This document shows positions 34,680 to 47,296 of a stretch of 64,000 bases of DNA, one piece after another. This DNA comes from Symbiodinium natans (taxonomy: Eukaryota > Sar > Dinophyceae > Suessiales > Symbiodiniaceae): contig CAJNDS010002211.1 of NCBI GenBank assembly GCA_905221605.1, positions 101,001 to 165,000 of the forward strand. Reading direction: 5' to 3'. Made by a program: the position numbers and the translations under genes. Each line of letters opens with the position of its first letter. The stretch's first letter is position 1. The notes under the pieces were generated by a model, which did not search any database, had not been told where the DNA came from, and saw only the letters and a program-made list of their open reading frames with translations.

Positions 34680-37600
34680 GTGAAGTTCACCGTTCTAATT
34701 ACCTCTATGCAGGCACGAAGGCTAGTGAGAAAGTGACACAGGGCTCCAGCGGCATTTAAAAGACTGAGGTTGGAAACCGAGCTTGCCGCTTGCATGCGGT
34801 GGATCCAGCCATACGACGGCTAGTTGCAGTTCCAAGCTCAGCAGTCTCCCCCTGCTATGTCCAGTGATTGGGATTTTCTGGCAGCCTGGCAGTTTATTGA
34901 GCGTTGGTCTAAAGGCCTAACCCTCTGGTGATGGACTTCAAACACGTTTACGAAGCCCCCTCTTGCACCGTCCCCCCCTCCCCCCCCCGCAGCGAAGTTG
35001 AGAGGGACATGGGACGTCAGGAAGGGATTGCCTAATCCCATGCCCACGAAAGAAGGCTCTGAAAGCCTGAGCTCAAGCCTGGTCTGCTGAGCCAGACATG
35101 GCCACAGGCATGGCCACATGGCGCCTCCGCCACATGTACTTGAAGTAGTCGAAGTTTCGAGTATGTGGATGATTGGCTCGAACGAGTGCCATCGAGACCC
35201 GAGATGTTTTTGTCAAGCTTTTGCATCTCTTGCCGAAGTTGAGGCACTGCTAGTCGTGGTCGTGGCCGATCCTCCAGAAGTCAAGGCAGGCGAGCCCAGA
35301 CAGTTGGGTTCTCTGAACACCGTCCCTGTCAGATGGTCCACACCATCACCCTGCCTGTTCGGAGCTTGATTGGCATCCTGATTTTGTCGTATTTTCCCTT
35401 GCGGCCTTCTTTCGGTCCCATGAGTTCTGTCGAAGGTCCTCACGGCCGTCCGCAAGCGCCTCCTTTACAAGAACGAGGCTGGAAGATACATAGGAATACA
35501 ACGGATCAAAGCGGCTCGGCTTGTGCACTTTCTGGTCCAGGCAGTCCGGCCCATCAAGTGCCTTTCCCATCTTGGAGACGAATGCAACTCTGCACGCTTT
35601 TGTCGCGCACGCTTGACTCATCCAGGTACATAGTGCGATGCTCCGAACCAGCTTTGGTGACAGTGCAGCCCTATGCTAAGCTCCGGTCGGGCGGATGTTC
35701 GAGACGCAGCACGCTGTCTTGCGATCCCACGTTTTCAAGGTCCCCGGAGCTGGTGATCAACTCCCTAGACACGCGTTGCATCGAGCTCCTGTCAGCACCT
35801 TAAACTGTCGGCTTGCCGTTGCTTGTGGTCGGTTCTCGGCGGCTTTTGCTCCCAATTTAGCAGGCCTGTTCACCCACAGTCCAGTTCTCGTAGGAAGTGA
35901 TGTGGCCCGGTACCTTTTTGGCACTGCCTTCATGGAGCCAAGGTTTCATGCAGTTCCTGCTACGCTGTCCTACAACGCCGAGGCCGAGGGGCATATGAAG
36001 GGGCAACCTAGGGGGCAAACTGTGCACGAGGTCTGTTGGGTTTGTGTTGTGAAGCCACATGACCCTCGTGCCATGTGGAAAGAGGGAGATCTTTTTGTGT
36101 TCAGGTCTTCCTGTTCATCACCTCGGAAGCGGATGCCTCGGACCACGTGGAGCTCAGCTAACAGACTTCTGAATGTCCAACATATCCCATCCATACCGTA
36201 GCCTACCCAAGACGACCTGATTCTGTTTCTTGATACTTACATGTCTGGCAATCTACATCCTTTCTTGCCTATCAATCATAGCTGGAAAATCCGCCGTCTT
36301 CACCTTCCTACCCTTCCTATAGCGACCCGTCGCTTGCGTTGGCTTTGCACAGGATCGTGCCATCCACGAGACTCGCATGCTGGAGCTCGCATACACCTGA
36401 GTCAGGCAGCTGACGTGGTCTCTGCGCTGGAGTCCTGCAAATTCAGAATTCCAGACTTGGCTTGGACCAGGCAAGTTGCTGCTAGCATGCTGTCAAGCTT
36501 TTCAAGCCAGCGTGGCGCGCACGGACAAGCCAAGTCAATCTGCACGCTGCATTGATGCACTGTAAGTGCATCTCTGCCCAGCTAACGAAGTTGTCCTGGC
36601 CTACAAAGGGGAGCCGGGGGAACTGGTCCAACTTGTGCAATACTGCTGAGAACTCGAAACCTGCAGTTTGGTTCGGGTTGTCATGCCCGTAGCTCGGAGC
36701 CGTCTCAGACTGCTTTTGCAAGTGGTAGCAGACTGGCTCGTGTCTAAAAAAGCGTGTTTCCTCACTTTCCCTGAGCCGGCGGCGGTGCGGCTTCACAAGC
36801 TGTCAGGGCAAGTCGTGCTTTCAGAAGCTTGTGAGGCCCACGCATTGGTGACAGCAGCTCGAGGCTCCAGGCAGATGCTGAGCAGCGCCTTGGCATGCCT
36901 TGAGAGATGAAAGTTTGAAAGGGGGCCTGTATCCATGGGTTTCTGCCATGTTCTGCACCTTCGCATACCTTGGCCTCTTGCAGCATGTGGCAGCCCAGGT
37001 AACTCGCTGGCGGCATCGCAAAGTTCTCAGGTGTATGTATACGATTCATGTCAATCCTGCTAGCTGGGTGGCCTTCCAATATCTGGCCTAGTGCAGCGCT
37101 AGAGTAGGACCATCTTCATCAAAGCAGCAGTCGAGTCATTCTGAAGCTCAGAGCTGGACTCTTGTACTGGTCTCCTATCGCTGTGCTTGCAAGGCTTGGC
37201 GCGGACTATGCCGAGCCGCGGGTCCGGTCCACGGCCTCAGCCCCAGAATCTCAGAAGGAGGGGGGGCGGAGCCGGAACGAGATGAGCAGATTGTGGTGAC
37301 GGTTGCAAGCACACAGCATAGTTTCAACACCGCAAGCATGGCACGCACTGCCTGGTCACTTGGGTGGTTTCCTCATGCACTGAAACCCTACACTCTGCGA
37401 AGGCGTGAACATTTGCCTCAAACCATGCTTGTAGTCCTGCAGTGACACTATTGCGAAGAATTTGAACTGGCGAGCCGGCATTGCATTCCTTGCGCCAGCC
37501 GCCACCTGGACCACCTCCGCCCCAGCTCCCACGAGCACCGGCTGCGCGCCCCAGAGGGGTCCACAGTGTCATAGTGGGTGTCCCTTGCAACTGGACGTGA

Positions 37601-40320
37601 TGCGACCAGCTTCCGCTTCTTGGGTCAATTCCTGGAGTGACGTCCTGGGTTGGATCATAGATCGGTTCGGCCTGGAGTCGGACTGCAGCTCGTCTCTTGC
37701 TACACTTACTCCGACGGTTGAGCTGATGCCTTGACGAGTAGTCGCGAAACAGGGGGGTCTTAGGAGCTTACTTCGGAGACATCTTCCATCGCAAATTCGC
37801 AGGCAGCGCCGCCGGGCTATGGTGGTCGAGCAGCAAGCACGGCCTGGACCTCGTAAGACTTTCTTAGCTTGACCGGAGGTGCTCGCTCGGCTTTGATTGG
37901 CTAGCTTCAGGAACTTGCAGTAATTTAGTTGTCGATCACAGGTTAGCAAGTTCTTTGGGCGAGTCGCAGAGTCCCTGGCTTTATCGGTATGACAGGTCGA
38001 TACTTGTAACTCATGGCATGAGTCGGGTGGGAGGTCCCCCGCCAGAAGGCCTCAAAGCCTCCCGCCTTCCCGTACTCGACAGGTAAACGCATGTAATGTA
38101 AGCACCTCGAAATATAGAAATGACCACGCTTTACCCTAGCTTCACAGCCTTCGTACTTCGGTTCTTGGAGTCACAGAGGCCATGTTCGCCATGTTCACCT
38201 CTCGCAGCCGGCCAGGGTTTGCCAAGAAGACCGCTTAGAGCACCGACTGGCGGTCGACAGATGTCTGCCAAAACGTTGGGGGCCCAGAGCGTCAGAGTGA
38301 GCTGCACAGCGAAGCACAACGAGGAACAACGAAGCACACAAGACAAGACTTGACGGACCCGTTGTGTAATTTGATCATAGTTGGCTTCGTTTCTTTCGAC
38401 TCTATATTGACAGACCACAGCCAGTCAATCGCTTGTCCCATTGCAGCAGGTATCTCAAGCCCTCAAAGGCACTACTAGGCAAGTGCCGGTCATTGTCGTA
38501 GCCACTTGTTGCCTCCATCTGGACAAGGATGGGACTACTTCAAAGCCATATTAATCAACCATTCATCCAGTACATTGGTGAGTTTCTTCGCCAAGCGCGC
38601 GCAGTTCATTGTTGACGAACACTCAATGGCCCGGAGTTTTACATGGAGTTCATGGCCAATCGAACAATGCAAACAGAGTTAGCCCGGCGCGATTGTTGAT
38701 AGCATTTTCGCTCTCTTTATTTCAGCAAGTAAGTGTCAAAAAGCAGGAATGACTTGTCATGCCTGACATGCGGTAGCACAGATGCTATAGGAAGAGTTAA
38801 ACAAACGGAATTTCTCCAGCATTCATTCTTGGTCTCGTTGCCCACAACGGGTCCCTGTAGTAGCGCCCGCCTGACGCGCAGACCGCTGCAGTAGATTTCG
38901 TGGGCCCGACCTGTGTCTGAGAAGTGAGCTCTCGGCTGGAGCAAGTGGTTGACATGCTTTTGCAGCCTTCTCTCTCTCTCTCTCTCATTCGACAAACTTA
39001 CCAGCATCATTTCAAGCTTAGCTTTCCGAGGACAGGTCGACGGCGGCTGCTGCCCAAGGCCCTGTAGACGACTTTGTATCAGACAGCGCAAAGGCTGTTG
39101 GGTGAGAGAGATGCATATCCAGCCCTACTGACAGATAAATCGAAGTGATCCTCTTGCGGACCCTCCTGCGCTGACAGAGTTTGACTTGCAGGCTTGGACG
39201 CTTTAATGCGCTTTACAACTGGGCCTTTTAGAGTGGAGGGTTCTTTGCTTGGCCTCTGCATGTTGGGGCTTCGGGAGGGGGAGGAAGGCTCTTTTGGGTG
39301 GCCTTCCCACAGTTTGGGGCGGGCATTGGGAAGTTTGCAGTGGCCTGACGCACCGAAACCGACCGAAACCCCTAACAGATTCAGACCTTCAGGGTTTGTT
39401 GGGTGTTCGGGGTTTTGTTTCATCAGGGGTGTTCAAGTGAATGGGCCCTTGAGGGTTTCTACATCTTAGCGCTATTGGGCTTCTATCTTCTCAGGGCATA
39501 TTTAGGGTTGTGAAGGTTTAGAGCTTCAAATATTTTTGGGGTTTTGGTGGTTAGAATCATTAGATGTTGTTGGGGTTTTTGTGGGTTCGGGTGAAAAGAA
39601 AAAGGTGTTGGGGGTAATGTTCGGTCTCGGGAGCTGGAACCAAGGATACCAGCAACGTAGCCAAGAATGCAGGAGACCAACTCAAAAATGATCCGCGCGA
39701 AAGAACAGGGGGCTTCGAATGTAGGCATTCTTGTAAAGCATGTGTGATGCAACACCGGGTTCATGGTACTTTGATTGGTGAGTGTATTTAGGGAGACTAA
39801 GAAGAAGAAAACCATACACCATTCGGGTGTTCCCCCTTATACTAAGAGTGCTTAGTAGGGCTATGAGGGGGGGTACTACAATCCCGATTAAGGACTGTTA
39901 GTCTAAGGGGGAACATCCCAAGTTCACCACGTACAAGGCGGGCCTGTTAGACCTCGCGGCGCGGGGCTTCATCCCCCCCGCAGCGGACTTGACGCCAGCG
40001 ATGGAGCGAGGCCCGGGGCCTTGGGAATCCACAGGCATCTTTAGGATCAAAGGTGTTGATGCAACATCGTGAGCACAGTGTGCGTGCAGGCTCGTCCAAC
40101 GCTGGCAGTGAACGTAGTGAGCGACGACAAGCAGAAACGTACATGATAAGGTTAAAGCACATTCTTCAAGATGCACTAACTTTTGCCGTTCTTGATCCTT
40201 TGGTTTTCAAGGGCCACTTCGCTCCTTCGAAAGCCAACAGTCTCATAAGCAGCAACGTACAACATCCCTGATTGCAATTGCCTTACCGTGTCTTTCCGTG
40301 GACCATTTGAACAATGCTGG
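34680..40320. other. intron-like or intergenic stretch, no assignable exon
   Basis: Frames at about 35450-35620 (LYKNEAGRYIGIQRIKAARL) and 36680-36910 (a hydrophobic start, then KLSGQVVLSEACEAHALV) are protein-like but unidentified. The C-terminal exons expected for NPHP4 were not found here. (CT)n at 38970-38986; a MITE-like element at 39825-39919; TTAGGGTT fragments near 39500-39560. Confidence 0.4.
39825..39919. repeat. MITE-like family 3, copy 1
   Basis: Left end GGGTGTTCCCCCTTATAC, right end the reverse complement of GGGATGTTCCCCCTTAGAC. It contains GGGGTACTACAATCCC and AAGGACTGTTAGTCTA, shared with the copies at 48660 and 57562. Confidence 0.85.
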
Positions 40321-40362
40321 GCTTGCACGTGCCAGGCATGCCGTGCCTTATGCAGCGTCCGG

Positions 40363-40622
40363 CCATGGTCTACGACCAGGAAGGGGTCGGACTTGTTTTT
40401 GGTGAGCTTATGGAAACTGGAAGTCGCCAGGCGCTCAAGCAGGAGCGGCATGACCTGAGGTCCGAGGACCTGGCCCAGGCTGGGCGTTGTCGGGGAGTTG
40501 AGGGCTGCATGACGGTGCACATGGGACTGAATGGGCTGAAGGTGAGGCTGGATCTGCGAGAGCACGTGTTACGGACTCTTGGCCCTCCGGAGGACTCTTG
40601 CGAGGGCATGGGTGAAAGCTGA
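40363..40622 (+). CDS. unidentified exon candidate
   Basis: An ATG-started frame, MVYDQEGVGLVFGELMETGS and on, reads acidic then KVRLDLREHVLRTLG and stops at 40620. No family recognised. The opposite strand is open too (a 129-residue frame containing LGQVLGPQVMPLLLERLATS), so the strand is not certain. A telomere-like tract begins about 150 bp downstream. Confidence 0.3.
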
Positions 40623-40778
40623 TGTGGACTAGCAAAGATCACAACCCTGTGTTTGCAAACCGATCTCTTGCGGCACCGCTGGCTAACGGGCAGCTGCAAT
40701 GCTATGCAATTTTGCGCTGCGCAGGATCCTCCCAGCTCAGAAGCTTCACAGGTGCAACCCCAAAATAAACCCTCAACC

Positions 40779-40840
40779 GTCAACCCTCAACCCTCAACCC
40801 TAAACCCTCAACCCTGAACCCTAAACCCTAAACCCTACAC
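40779..40840. repeat. interstitial telomere-like tract (CCCTAAA/CCCTCAA)n
   Basis: Eight to nine units of AACCCT(A/C)AACCCT. A second tract in the opposite sense (TTTAGGG) is at 40980-41020, making an inverted pair about 140 bp apart. Confidence 0.9.
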
Positions 40841-42649
40841 ACCCATGTGCAGACAGCTTGTGAACAGACGCGAGGCTCGGACTTCCCGGCTGCCTCCACT
40901 GCCACTGGGCTGTAGAGAGCTCTTGGTGTCTGGGCTTCGTGTCAGTATCTGCCATGAAAGTAAAAACTGCGAGCTGTATGGTTTAGGGTTTAGGGTTTTG
41001 GGTTTACGTAGGGTTTAGGGATCCTGACAGGCCTGCGCTCCCTGCCCCGCCTCAGCCGGCGCCTGGATCCGTGGCGGAGGTCACTCTGGAATGAATAGCC
41101 TGACTCAAGCACGGGGTCGAAGATGCCAACAGCTTCCGCTGTTCGTCACTGTAATCACTCGATGTTGTAAAATTGTAACTTCAACATGCCCAACCTCGTG
41201 CAACAAGAGATTGCAAGAGGCTTACGGCACTTTCTGCACGGAACTGCTCGACGTGGCTGGAGATGACTCCGCGATTCTCGAGGCGCCGCAAAGGAGAGTG
41301 GACCCAAACTTTACGGGCCCGTTGCGGTGTACTCGACGTACTCCTTATAGCTCAGGGTACACAAGACAGGACACATCACTTTCGATCAGCCGCTGTGTCT
41401 TACTGATGTTGCAGATGTCAGAAAGTGTGGCCTTGTCGTTGTGCTTGGGATTCCTGGCCGAGGCAGCTGTGGCAGCATTGCCTGCTCCAGGTCCTACAGA
41501 GGTGGACGCCACTGATCCATTAGTATCATTATGATTATTATTATTACTATTATGATTACTACTTAAATAATCATTATTACTACTAATATCTTTATTATCT
41601 ATTCATAGTATTCCATGGTGATGTTTTGGCCTGTCGAGCCAGGCCGAGATCCAGGACGCAGCAGCGTCACGCATAGGCGCCACGTGGCGCATGTCAGCGC
41701 AGCGAAGGAGGCAGTTCAGACGGAATGGGCTTGCGAGCAAGGATGAACAAGGGAAGCACGAAGGAAATGAAGACTTGGGGGGCCAGACCTTTAAAGCAGG
41801 TATGCGGAGCTGCAGAAAACCCACAGAGCAGCTCGCCGAATCCAGTCTGCGACGGCCTCGGACAGCTTGGAAGCTGGATAGGCCGGGATCATATTGCAGC
41901 ACCACAGCAAGCGTCCGTCAGCTGTACTCGTTTGTTCAAGTGACTGTCCCGACGTATAGTGCGGTTTTCCCTATCATGCTGTGCACTTCTGTCCGGAACT
42001 GTTAGAGGTTGCATCTGACAGATTGTGAGTATCCTCTAGCGACTGTTTCTTCAAGCGGAAACCGCACGGGCCTTTCCTTTCAAAAGCGTTATACATGCAA
42101 GGGCCAGTCGGACTTGAGTGATTGGACATTATGCAGTTCTGGTCGACAGCCTGGCACTGAATCCAAGAGCGCGCGACCGCTCTTTTCCTCATGTTGCCAA
42201 GGGCTGGCACACCTCTGTGGTGAAAAGTGCCACGCGGCAAGAGCTGATGCGGCGGGAGGACGTCGGAGCCTGCTTCACGAGACAAAGCTTCCCATCCTTC
42301 ATTGTCAGCAGACGTTCTACCGCTTGTTTCACCAGGAGGAGGAGCGCAAGCTGCAGACGATGATGATGTACCAGATCGGTCAGGACTGGTTCCAGGCCGA
42401 CCGCTGTCTGATTGCCAAAACGGGGTGGTAGGATTGCAGAGATGCTCTGGTGGTGTGCAGGCCAAAGCCATGCGTCGCGTAGAGGTTCATGCCCCTCGGC
42501 TTACTGCGGAGAAAATGCAATGCGTAGCCGCACAGCTCCGCACACCCACCAAGATCTGCTCACTGAGCATTGCAGAGCACCGGCGCCGGCGCATGGATGG
42601 CTATCAGGCCAGATCCAGACCCAGGCGTTGCGTCATTTCGGGTCTCCAG

Positions 42650-45600
42650 GTCTTCACAGCACCGAGGTCCTGCAAGCCACGCAGATCGCCCGCATCTTCC
42701 GGCTGGCAGATCCCAAGCGGGACACTGCCCATGTCGCAGTCCAGGTCCCAAAACTAGCGAGTTTCGGGCATGGTGGCTGGTGCAGGACATCATCTTCGTG
42801 GCCCCAAAGCACATTCACGAGGCGGAGTCGGAATCCATGTCGGTACCATCCCTGCAATGCGAAACAAAACCATGATTGAGTCACAGCAGGATGTGCTGGA
42901 CTACTACTCCAAGATCATGCAGTTCCGAGGGATCCAGAATCCCCCGGGTCGCTTTCAGGCGGATTCTGGCGCCTCGTAGCAAAACGCCTCTGTGTGTCCT
43001 GGAAGAGTCCTCCAGGAAGCCTTAGTAGAAGCCCTTTGGGATGCCAGGTTGTGGTTCCGGAGAATATTGACCTCAAGGACAAGATGTCTCTTACCCAGGC
43101 CCTCACTGTATGCCCAAGCTGTCGGCATGCGAGACCTTGAGTCGATACAAGATGACGATGCCAGGCCCTCCTCTGCTCACCCAAGGCGGGAATCACGGTT
43201 GAGATTCTTCACCGAGCTGGGCCCAATTACATCAACAGATACGGCCTTGAGAAGCCAGCAAATAAAGAACGTACACGAGGGGTTTCGATTAGTTCGTCAA
43301 GTAGCCTGCCTTTGGCCGACTGCTCTCGCAGCTCCCACTCTTAGCTGGCATTTTAATGTTTCATCACTGTTTCGGGGATGCTTCATCTGCAGCTCATGAT
43401 CTGTTGCTGATGGCAGGCTCTGAAACGCATTCGAAAGCTTGTCAGCAACCGCATGGCGATGCTTATTCCAGAGGCCTCGGCTCATTTTTAAAGTACGTGG
43501 AAGTACGCGGGAGGGTATGGAAAGGACAGGAAGGTAAGAGAAGTGCAGCCAGTCGGTGAAAGAGCCGGGATGTGAGGCGGTTACTCACGTCGAGGCGAAG
43601 CTCAGCTGTGCCCTGAGGCCTGGCTGTCAGCATTTCAAGTCCTAACATCGGGACGCATCTTACCTAGCGTCTTCAAAATCCAAAAAATGGCACCGTTTGA
43701 TGGGTTGAAAGATGTTGAAAGCCCTCCCTGGCAACCGGAGCTGCAGAGGCTGCCTCTCATCGGCCCCAGCTCGAGGAACATGTCGCTTCTGGCATCGAAG
43801 TCCAACGCCAAGGTTCCGCAGTGTTGTGGTGCCACAATCTCAGTACACAAGATGCAGCAGCACCCTACTCAATGCCATTGGCGCAGCCCATGACCCCTAT
43901 CTTGCCAGAAGCTGACGCAGCTGGCCCAGCTGCCGACGGGGCCTTGGGCGGTGGACATCTACGACGAGGACCCGAAGCTGGTGTGCCTTGGCCCCTGAAG
44001 TTGCAGCAAGTTGCAGCGCCTTTGAGTCCAGGACGAGTTCTTCACCTGCCTGGCTGGGCTCGTGATCAAGCACCCGAAGGCCCGAAGGTCCACGCATGTG
44101 ATCCCCGAAGCCCCTGAGCCTGCCTCCAGCTTCGTTCTGTTCCCCACGGACCTCTCCGTCTAACATTTTCAAAATCGCCTTCGCGTGCACCCTGATTCTG
44201 TCTCTGAACCACGTATCCTGCATGGCGGCTGCTGCCCAAGTCGGGCGAGCCCAAACATTCAAGTTCCCGGCCCGGGCTCCCGTCACAGGCTTTGTCTAGT
44301 GTTGGAGTTGCTATTATCAAAGACAGGGAGTCCCAATGCAGAGCCATTGCCCAAGACTTGTGCTCTCCGGAGGTCCGAACCTGGCTCTTCAAGATCGACG
44401 ACGAGAGGGGCTCCCGGGGCACGGCCTACATCGACCTCTGCAAGCTGCACCAGGTGCCGGGTGCCCACTTTGAGACGCGCCTTGAGCCCAAACATTTGGG
44501 GGGGTCTACGATATCAGGGGGGTTCAGTCCTTCCAACAAGGGATCCTACCATTGGGTCTAATGTTAGGAGTTCCCCTTTTGATCGTAAACCCCCCCAAGA
44601 TCTGCCCTTAGCCAGGTCCAGCAGAGCGTGCATGCATCGGCTCCGGCCCTGCTAGGCCTGGCGGGGGGGGCGGTTTTGAAGGGTTTTGAGGGGTTTTGAG
44701 GGGTTTTGAGGGGTTTTGTTGAAAGGGTTTCTTGCTAGGGTTTGTAGGGTTCATAGGGTTTATAGGGTCATGGGGTTTACGGGATTAAGATACACAAGTG
44801 GCAAACTGACATGGTTGCCTGCCTGCTCCGGCTGAGCGTCCGGAGCCCCTGGCCAAGGCATGGCAAATGGCGCTGCAGAGGCTCAAGCCCAAGTTCCTCT
44901 TGCGAAGTGCGGCCCGGTTTTCTCAGCGACTCTTCAAGGGTTGCTTGTGGCAGGACGAAGAGCCTGCCATTATTGGCGCTGATGCCAATGAGGCTCCGGC
45001 CGATCTCGGGTGGGTGTGACTTGTTTCGAAAAGCGGTTGTATGTTAGGTTCGGGCTGCCCTGCAGCATCACGTGCCCAAGCGAGCTGTCCTTTGCCATCG
45101 GCAGGCCTGCTGTGCTTTTCTGGGGCATCCCTTTAAATCTGAATGGTCCTTGTCCCGTGTTCGCTCCTGCGCTTCGGTCTTCACATGAGGGTAGATGTGC
45201 GCCTGCTGGCAATGCTTGCGAGCGTAGGTTTATGGCGATTTCGCCTCGTGGCTGGCAGAAGCTTGCCGCATTGGCTGCGTAATCCAGGCGCTGGCGCGCA
45301 TGTAGGCAGGTTGCGAAATGTCTTCCATGCCATCACTTTCCAGGCTGCACCCGAGAGCATGATCTCTCAGACCAGTGTGCCTGGAGCTCAGCAGTGAGCC
45401 AAGATCTCAGCCTTGCTGAGCGTTATACTTGTGTTCTTAGCTGCGAGTTTGCTACCCAGATTAGAGGAGGCCCAAAGGCAAGGGCGTCTTCGTCTCGTTT
45501 CGAGCGAATTTCCTGGTGTAGCAAGACAGAAAGACTCTCACGCACGATTGACCCCACGAACCCGCTGCCACAAGAGGAGACATCGTCCGAAATTGGAGGG

Positions 45601-46109
45601 CCTACCCGTCTCATGCCCTGCATGCGAATCATGCAAATCGAACGTGATCATTTTCTTGATCCGGTAGCAACCCTAAACCAGTAAACCCTAAACCCTAAAC
45701 CCCAAAGCCTAAAGGTGGCTCGGCTTTCTGGATGGTTTCGAAGAAGTTGCGATGAAAGTGGGGGGTCCTTGCACAGGCATGTCCAAGTTGCCCCAGACGG
45801 GGCCATTGACATTCTCGGCACGTCAGAGGCCACGTCCCTAACTTTTTATGAACTCTTCGAAGATTTGAGAGTTGAAAGCATGGGAAGAGTCCTGGAAGGC
45901 CATCATGAGCACTCCCTTCGTGCGAGCCGCCTCATGGTACCCGCACTCGCGAGGGAGCTTCGAGGCGGTGTTGGGTGGCGGTAGGATCCCCTTATAACAG
46001 GGACCCCAATAAGGTACCCCTTATATCGCAAACCCCCATGTTTGACCGAACAGACCAGCAGGTCCTTCAGGAAGTGGGGTATCGACTTGGCCGCTGCCTC
46101 GCAGCCAAG
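42650..46109 (+). CDS. IQCH: IQ-motif containing protein H-like (multi-exon span)
   Basis: Candidate exons: 42650-42744, 42786-42842, 42890-42958, 43048-43098, about 43747-43812, 43909-43968, 44032-44079, 44373-44453, 45344-45393, 45777-45828 and 46062-46109. Joined in order they follow animal IQCH as I recall it: TQIARIFRLADP, DIIFVAPKHI, DVLDYYSKIMQFRGI, FQVVVPENIDLKDKMSLTQ, LPLIGPSSRNMSLLASKSNA, LPTGPWAVDIYDE, VRTWLFKIDDERGSRGTAYI, HVQVAPDGAIDILGTSE and VLQEVGYRLGRCLAAK. IQCH is a sperm/flagellum-associated, calmodulin-binding protein; GSRGTAYIDL resembles the ATP-grasp-like core. Most junctions are phase 0, and the 45393/45777 junction keeps phase 2. Donors are GT, GC (after 42958, 43098, 44079, 45828, 46109) and apparently GA (after 43968). 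A frame at 42309-42424 and one at 44819-45008 may be further exons. Gene ends are unknown. Confidence 0.75.
42890..42958 (+). CDS. IQCH: IQCH-like exon
   Basis: Codes 23 residues beginning DVLDYYSKIMQFRGIQNPPG. Acceptor CAGCAG, donor CAG/GC. It joins 43048-43098 (VVVPENIDLKDKMSLTQ) in phase 0, recreating the RF-x-V-x-PE motif of the family. Confidence 0.7.
44373..44453 (+). CDS. IQCH: IQCH-like exon, ATP-grasp-like core
   Basis: 27 residues beginning VRTWLFKIDDERGSRGTAYI, which parallel [20 protein letters not shown] of the animal protein. Acceptor CCGGAG, donor CAG/GTGCCG. A MITE-like element begins 42 bp after the donor. Confidence 0.75.
44496..44598. repeat. MITE-like family 4 (single copy)
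   Basis: Left TTGGGGGGGTCTACGAT and right end the reverse complement of TTGGGGGGGTTTACGATC. 103 bp, inside an IQCH-like intron. Confidence 0.75.
44665..44790. repeat. telomere-like degenerate tract
   Basis: GGGGTTTTGA units, then AGGGTTT-containing units (TAGGGTTTGTAGGGTTCATA). It ends about 30 bp before a good exon candidate at 44819. Confidence 0.8.
45668..45712. repeat. interstitial telomere-like tract (CCCTAAA)n
   Basis: Five imperfect CCCTAAA units, in the intron 65 bp upstream of the IQCH-like exon at 45777. Confidence 0.88.
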
Positions 46110-46364
46110 GCGAGTAGCGTTTCAAGCCAGTCTCCTGCTGTTCCATGCTTTTGTCGAGTTCTGTGCCCGTGGTATGATGTGCTTAGTCAGACTGAAGTGC
46201 AGTCGGCAAGAACTGGATATCATGTCTACCAGAGTGCTTCGCTGCAACGGCAGTCGCTGAAGCAACGTGACATGGCAGGGTTTCATGGGCTTCGCATCAG
46301 CCGTTGCCAAGCTGCACTTCAGGGTTGACGTCTTGTTTGCTTGTGTCAGACATCGTCGCCTCAG

Positions 46365-46460
46365 GACGTGGTGTTCTTTGAAAATCCTGACTTCGATGCC
46401 ACCGAGCTGGTGTCGGACCGGGATGGGAAGCTCAAAAGTGGCAGCGGCACAGCCTTAAGC
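46365..46460 (+). CDS. exon candidate, perhaps IQCH-like
   Basis: Acceptor CCTCAG. Codes DVVFFENPDFDATELVSDRD and continues in a Ser/Gly-rich stretch. Position fits the next part of IQCH, but I see no firm match. The right border is approximate. Confidence 0.4.
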
Positions 46461-47116
46461 AGTCCTTGCCCTCGGGGAGGAACAGCGCGAGTCGACACCT
46501 GCAATCATCGGCAGCGACACGCCGGTCAACCCCGAGGAGCCTGCGCGGCGTCGATCCTCACCAGGGGCTTAAGGGCCTGTGTTTCAAGTCCGAGCCCGCG
46601 TGCCGCGCCAGGATCTGATGTTTGGCAACCTCCGGTCCGACACTTCAAAGGATTTCTTTGCAATTCGCACGCATTCTCTTTGCGCTCGTTGCCTCTCCGT
46701 TCCGTTCTCTGTTCTTCTACCTCGTTTCGTTGGAGCTTCTGTGCAAAGGAGTGAATTGGCACCGGTGAGTAGCTGTGAAGGGTCGTGATGAACTGTGCAA
46801 GGTCACCATCTCCTGACATCAGCGTGGATAACGGCGACTTCCAGCCGTCTAAGACTTAAATTGCACTATCTTGTTCCACGATTTCCCACGACATCTTGCG
46901 TCCCCAATCAGTTTTGAAGTATTTTTTGAGCTACTCTTGAACTACTTATGAACTACTTTGGACCAACTCGAACAGAAACAAGGTCACATGCTCTCCTTTA
47001 GCTGCCTTTTTTGCTCGCCCAAGGTCGGCAGACCTGCCGGAAAGCCGGCAGGCGGATTACAACGCCGCGCTTCAGGTTCACGAGGACAATGGTGAAAGGC
47101 ACAAGACATTTGTATA

Positions 47117-47252
47117 CATAATATATATATATATATATATATAGATGTACAGAGAGTTATAATGTAGTCTATAAGATACATAGTATAATTTGATATAACA
47201 GATATAGAAATAAAGAATCGAAAATGTATGTATATATATATATATATATATA
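47117..47252. repeat. (TA)n microsatellites
   Basis: Two TA runs, about 47121-47142 and 47230-47253, separated by AT-rich sequence, in a presumed intron. Confidence 0.9.
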
Positions 47253-47296
47253 TGCAGCATATCAGAAACCCTCATGCGGCTTCTGTGGCATTCCAG

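Noticed and set aside
40176-40565. 129-residue minus-strand frame
   Set aside because: Protein-like in places, but no better than the + strand frame over the same bases; strand left open at low confidence.
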